Assembly (NCBI GenBank): GCA_949066965.1
Contig: CARTDA010000003.1
Location: forward strand, 146,459-210,458
Direction: 5' to 3'
Source: COE1 sp949066965
GTDB lineage: Bacteria > Bacillota > Clostridia > Lachnospirales > Lachnospiraceae
DNA: 64,000 bases
The number at the start of each line of letters is the position of its first letter. Within the stretch, counting starts at the first letter, position 1. The translations under genes were made by a program, and so were the position numbers. The notes under the pieces are model-generated. The model had not been told where the DNA came from, did no database searches, and was given only the letters and a program-made list of their open reading frames with translations. Shown one piece after another: positions 60,553 through 64,000 of the stretch.

Positions 60553-61698
60553 ATGAAATGCATTCAGAAAAGCATGGGGATTTTATCCCCCAGATATCCA
60601 ATTGAAAACTTCTGTGTTCCACGTCAGACATTATTTATTGATATAGAGACAACAGGATTATATGTGCGCAGCTCCAATCTTTATATGATTGGCTGTGCTT
60701 ATTTTGATGAGCCGGAAGACAATCCCCCTGTGTGGCGTTCCATCCAGTGGCTTGCGACCAATTATGAAGATGAAGTAAATGTACTGAATGCTTTCGCTTC
60801 CTTTGCAAAAGCATACCGGTACCTGATTCACTTTAACGGAAACCAGTTTGATATCCCCTATCTGCAACACAAAATGCAGCAGTACAATGTCAATCTGAAC
60901 TTCGACGAATATGAGGGAATTGACATCTATCGGCGCATATCCCCTTACAAGTCATTTCTCAGGCTTCCAAACTGCAAGCAGAAAACAATCGAAAACTTTA
61001 TCACTGCCACGGTGCGTGAAGATGCTTATACAGGAGGCGAACTGATTGACATTTACCATGAATATGTACTGAACCACGATGAAGCCAAGGAGCGCCTGCT
61101 TCTTCTCCACAATGAAGAAGACATCAAAGGCATGCTTGAAATTGTGGCCGCCCTGGCAATATGCGACCTCTTTCATCTTCCAATGAAGGTCACAAAGGTT
61201 CAGGCAAATTATTATAAGGATATCAACCAGCGCCAGTGCTCGGAAATCATCATGAACCTGAAACTTCCCACCGCCCTTCCCACCGAAATATCATACGGTG
61301 CAAACGACTGTTATTTCAATGGGTGCGGAACGGAAGGAAAGCTGCGTGTCCCTATCTATGAAGGCGAACTGAAATACTTCTACTCCAACTACAAAGAGTA
61401 TTATTATCTTCCAAAAGAAGATACCGCCATTCACAAATCAGTCGCATCATTCGTTGACAAGGATTACCGTAAGCAGGCCACGGCAAGAACCTGCTACACA
61501 AGAAAGGTGTCCTCATATCTTCCCCAATGGGATGCACTGTTCACACCTTTCTTTAAGAAAGATTATGAGGACAAAGATCTGTACTTCGAACTGACTGACG
61601 AATTTAAGACCCAGCGTGAGTCATTTAATTTATATGCCCATCATATTCTTGAGATGATGGGCGCAAAGCACAAATTTGACATAAGTTCCACAGAATAA
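60553..61698 (+). CDS. YprB-type RNase H-like exonuclease domain protein
   Basis: 381 residues from the ATG at 60553. The DEDD-type fold is visible: QTLFIDIETTGLYVRSSNLY (Asp and Glu of motif I), LIHFNGNQFDIPYLQ (motif II) and HNEEDIKGMLEIV (motif III Asp). Relatives such as YprB carry the same ribonuclease-H-like domain of unknown substrate. The C-terminal 170 residues (from NQRQCSEIIMNLKLP) are strand-rich and not recognised. Start is uncertain: the ATG is 16 bases from GAAAGGA, and an in-frame ATG at 60490 would add a basic N-terminus. Confidence 0.82.
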   Translation: MKCIQKSMGILSPRYPIENFCVPRQTLFIDIETTGLYVRSSNLYMIGCAYFDEPEDNPPVWRSIQWLATNYEDEVNVLNAFASFAKAYRYLIHFNGNQFDIPYLQHKMQQYNVNLNFDEYEGIDIYRRISPYKSFLRLPNCKQKTIENFITATVREDAYTGGELIDIYHEYVLNHDEAKERLLLLHNEEDIKGMLEIVAALAICDLFHLPMKVTKVQANYYKDINQRQCSEIIMNLKLPTALPTEISYGANDCYFNGCGTEGKLRVPIYEGELKYFYSNYKEYYYLPKEDTAIHKSVASFVDKDYRKQATARTCYTRKVSSYLPQWDALFTPFFKKDYEDKDLYFELTDEFKTQRESFNLYAHHILEMMGAKHKFDISSTE

Positions 61699-61726
61699 AA
61701 CTACATGGCACAGTGATTAAAAAAAA

Positions 61727-61761
61727 TTAAAACCGGCTAATTTAGAATAGTCCGGTTTTAA
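61727..61761. terminator. Bidirectional terminator before cheR
   Basis: TTAAAACCGG and CCGGTTTTAA, 15-base loop; A/T-rich on both sides. Lies between the convergent RNase H-like and cheR genes. Confidence 0.8.
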
Positions 61762-61767
61762 TTTACG

Positions 61768-62547
61768 CTATTTGTTCTTGATATAAAAGAACGAATTCTT
61801 TCGATCATAATTAATTTCTTTATAGTTCATAATCTGCTCCGTGCTTCCTATGAACAAAATGCCATTTGTCTTTAATGAAGTATTGAATTTGCGGAACACT
61901 TCGTCTTTCGCTTCCTCTGTAAAATAAATAAGTACATTCCTGCACACAATCAAATCACATTTGTCAGGATATGTATCCTTTAACAAGTTATGCTGTTTAA
62001 ACTGTACCCTTGATTTAATCTCATTTGATATCTGATAAGAAGGTCCAACCTTTGTGAAATACTTCTTTTTGAAGTCATCCGGCACTGCCGCAATACTCTT
62101 CTCGTTATACAGACCTACTTTCGCTTTCTCAATCACCTGCTTATCAATATCAGTGGCTATAATGTTAATCTGGTTCAGCGGGATATGCCTTGACAATGCC
62201 ATGACAAGCGAATATGGTTCATCACCTGTAGAACAGGCAGCACTCCATACTTTCAGGTTCTTACCAAATCTTCCAACAAGCTCCGGTATAATTTCCTTAT
62301 CCATCAATTTCCACTGTTCCGGATTTCTGTAAAATTCAGACACATTGATTGTAAGATAGTTGACAAAATCATCAAAAACCGCCTTGTCGTCACGAAGCCT
62401 TGCCACAAACTTATCATATCCTGTCACCTTGTGTTTTGCAATCAGGGTATCAATTCGACGCTTCATCTGTTTTTCCTTATACGCGTTCAAATCAATTTTG
62501 GTCAATGCGAAAACTTCTTTTTTGAAATATTCATAATCATATACCAT
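61768..62547 (-). CDS. cheR: Chemotaxis protein methyltransferase CheR
   Basis: Methylates glutamates on chemoreceptors with SAM. 259 residues: all-helical N-terminal domain (1-75), YLTINVSEFYRNPEQW, the SAM-binding loop WSAACSTGDEPYSLVMAL (about 101-118), CRNVLIYFTEEAKDEVFRKF and LFIGSTEQI. No TPR extension. Single gene. Confidence 0.96.
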   Translation of the reverse strand: MVYDYEYFKKEVFALTKIDLNAYKEKQMKRRIDTLIAKHKVTGYDKFVARLRDDKAVFDDFVNYLTINVSEFYRNPEQWKLMDKEIIPELVGRFGKNLKVWSAACSTGDEPYSLVMALSRHIPLNQINIIATDIDKQVIEKAKVGLYNEKSIAAVPDDFKKKYFTKVGPSYQISNEIKSRVQFKQHNLLKDTYPDKCDLIVCRNVLIYFTEEAKDEVFRKFNTSLKTNGILFIGSTEQIMNYKEINYDRKNSFFYIKNK

Positions 62548-62702
62548 GAGTATTCCCCTTTCTATAATTTTTTACCCTTTCACACTCCCCGAACATTACA
62601 ATTCACTCCTGTTATAAGTTTTGAAGTTTTTCCGTTAATGAACTGGAATTATAACCCAAGAACAAACACTCATATAATCGGGCAGATATTATTTACCCAA
62701 TT

Positions 62703-62742
62703 ATATGATATTAGGGCATCATATCATGCCCTAATATCATAT
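62703..62742 (-). terminator. Strong hairpin after rpsA
   Basis: A perfect 17-bp stem (ATATGATATTAGGGCAT and complement, 6-base loop) begins 19 bases after the rpsA stop. No clear T-run on the minus strand. Confidence 0.65.
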
Positions 62743-62760
62743 CTTTATATAACTTTATAC

Positions 62761-63921
62761 TTATTCTGCATCCTCTGCTTCCTGTTTCGCAATTACGGCA
62801 TCAATATCAACAGACACAACGTCTGCATCATCCTCTGCCACTGTCTCTACAGGCGCTTCCTTTGTCTCCGGAACAAGCAAAGCCTTCACGCTAAGGCTAA
62901 TCTTCTTTCCTTCCTCATTGAAATCAACAACCTTTGCCGTCACTTCCTGACCTACTGACAATACATCAGAAGGCTTCTCAATATGCTCCTTTGCTATCTG
63001 TGAAACATGAAGCAGCGCGTCAATACCCGGCTCAAGCTCCACAAATGCACCAAAATCTGTCATTCTTGCAACTCTGCCTGTCACTTCATTGCCTACTGCA
63101 TATTTGGTAGAAGCATTCTTCCAAGGGTTGGAATCATCAAACTTGAGCGACAATGCAACCTTGGTTCCATCAATATCCTTAATCAATACTTTCAGTGTCT
63201 CACCAACCTTGAATACCTTCTTGGGATTCTCAACACGTCCCCAGGACATCTCTGAAATATGAAGCAGGCCATCCACACCGCCAAGGTCAATAAATGCACC
63301 AAAGTCTGTGACATTCTTTACAGTACCTTCCACAATATCGCCAGCGCTGATTCGCTCAAATAACTCTTTCTGCATCTCTGCCTTCTTTGCCACGATAAGC
63401 TGCTTGCGGTCACCGATATATCTTCTTCTCTTTGGATTGTACTCGCTGATAACAAACTCAATTTCCTGTCCGGCATACTTGCTTAAGTCTTTCTCGTATA
63501 CATCGGATACAAGACTAGCAGGGATAAAGATACGAACCTCATCCACTACAACACTTAAACCACCGTCCAGTACCTGTGATACCTTTGCCGCCAATACTTC
63601 CTTGTTGTTAAACGCTTCTTCGATTCTCTTGTTGCCTCTGTCTGCGGCAAGTCTCTTGTAGGTAAGGAGAACCTGTCCCTCACCGTCATTTACTTTCAGA
63701 ACCTTGACTTCCATCTTGTCACCAGAATTGATAATTGTTGTAAGGTCGACATTTGGCTCATTGGTGTACTCGTTACGTGTAAGAATACCATCTGACTTGT
63801 AACCGATGTTAAGGATTGCTTCATCCGGCTTCACGTCGATGACTGTACCTTCAATTACCTCTCCTGTATGAATAGTTTTTAATGATTCTTCTAACATTTG
63901 TTCAAAAGTTAATTCTGACAT
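62761..63921 (-). CDS. rpsA: 30S ribosomal protein S1 homologue
   Basis: 386 residues from the ATG at 63921 (AGGAGG upstream). Four S1 RNA-binding repeats: about 15-85 (GEVIEGTVIDVKPDEAILNI), 100-165, 186-255 (GDIVEGTVKNVTDFGAFIDL, GVDGLLHISEMSW) and 272-345 (TGRVARMTDFGAFVELEPGI), with an acidic C-terminal tail. Shorter than the six-repeat E. coli S1 and typical of Clostridia. Its 5' end overlaps the ispH 3' end by 20 bases; in some Clostridia the two are fused. Confidence 0.95.
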   Translation of the reverse strand: MSELTFEQMLEESLKTIHTGEVIEGTVIDVKPDEAILNIGYKSDGILTRNEYTNEPNVDLTTIINSGDKMEVKVLKVNDGEGQVLLTYKRLAADRGNKRIEEAFNNKEVLAAKVSQVLDGGLSVVVDEVRIFIPASLVSDVYEKDLSKYAGQEIEFVISEYNPKRRRYIGDRKQLIVAKKAEMQKELFERISAGDIVEGTVKNVTDFGAFIDLGGVDGLLHISEMSWGRVENPKKVFKVGETLKVLIKDIDGTKVALSLKFDDSNPWKNASTKYAVGNEVTGRVARMTDFGAFVELEPGIDALLHVSQIAKEHIEKPSDVLSVGQEVTAKVVDFNEEGKKISLSVKALLVPETKEAPVETVAEDDADVVSVDIDAVIAKQEAEDAE

Positions 63922-64000
63922 AATTTTGAACCTCCTCAATTATTTTGTTTGGGGTAGAAGCCCCCGCTGTGATGCCCACCAGTTCTACAGAATTAGGTAA
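63902..64000 (-). CDS. ispH: 4-hydroxy-3-methylbut-2-enyl diphosphate reductase, C-terminal end
   Basis: Only the last 32 codons lie in the window: VELVGITAGASTPNKIIEEV followed by QNYVRINF and TGA at 63902. The TAGASTP motif is the well-known C-terminal part of IspH, which makes IPP and DMAPP in the MEP pathway. The frame continues past the rpsA ATG for 20 bases, so rpsA translation is probably coupled to ispH. Confidence 0.88.
   Translation of the reverse strand, partial: LPNSVELVGITAGASTPNKIIEEVQNYVRINF

Noticed and set aside
1..64000. CRISPR arrays, rRNA operons, tRNA genes, insertion sequences, prophage
   Set aside because: I looked for regularly spaced repeats, conserved rRNA segments, tRNA T-loops and transposase or phage proteins on both strands. 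Apart from the tRNA-like end of tmRNA nothing was seen.

Overview
The window reads as a chromosomal segment of an anaerobic, low-to-moderate GC Gram-positive bacterium of the Clostridia, most likely a Lachnospiraceae (Roseburia/Eubacterium type). This rests on gene content and style: strong AGGAGG ribosome sites, sigma-A type promoters, a T-box in front of pheS, CheV/CheA/CheR chemotaxis genes, a complete rnfCDGEAB operon, ATP-dependent PEP carboxykinase, an ispH-rpsA neighbourhood, an SpoIID-like gene and a tmRNA with tag AEDNLAYAA. The species cannot be fixed from the sequence alone.

Layout. 1-8.4 kb (minus strand): the 5' part of a Sir2-like gene, cheV, a lipoprotein, an OmpR-type two-component pair, a membrane-anchored protein, an Hpt protein and cheA. 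8.5-12.2 kb: small zinc-ribbon protein, secreted SGNH hydrolase with tandem promoters, cytidylate-kinase-like P-loop protein, secreted ComEC-like metallo-beta-lactamase. 12.3-16.7 kb: tmRNA, PaaI thioesterase convergent with phenylacetate-CoA ligase, an internally deleted GH43 remnant, DUF362 and PilZ proteins. 16.7-17.9 kb: tightly packed three-gene module of unknown function, first gene at 17.9 kb. 18-23 kb: pheS-pheT-queA behind a T-box. 23-35 kb: hemerythrin-CheX fusion, YihY-type membrane protein, SpoIID-like protein, probable 6S RNA, a 1104-residue GGDEF protein with a DUF5722 protein, and a second two-component pair. 35-43 kb: blaI with a blaR1 split by an in-frame amber codon, pckA, M24B aminopeptidase, membrane protein, thrC. 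43-46 kb: AT-rich RloA/RloB (AbiL-type) defence pair and a SleB-like hydrolase. 46-50 kb: LytTR regulator, a GHKL kinase broken by deletion, lipoprotein, AP2-HNH-like protein. 50-55 kb: GH25-like protein with altered active site, apbE, and nitroreductase-EFR1-tatD. 55-60 kb: rnf operon. 60-64 kb: RNase H-like protein, cheR, rpsA and the 3' end of ispH.

How parts fit together: CheA, Hpt, CheV, CheR and the hemerythrin-CheX protein are pieces of a chemotaxis-type signalling network, with GGDEF and PilZ proteins adding c-di-GMP signalling. The rnf operon lies close to apbE, whose product covalently flavinylates RnfD/RnfG. The best leads outside ordinary genes are a dispersed intergenic repeat that repeatedly begins at the U-tract of intrinsic terminators, a second hairpin repeat present in plain and nested forms, the amber-split blaR1, the unassigned three-gene module at 16.7-17.9 kb, and paired GTGA-N5-TCAC palindromes before rloA.
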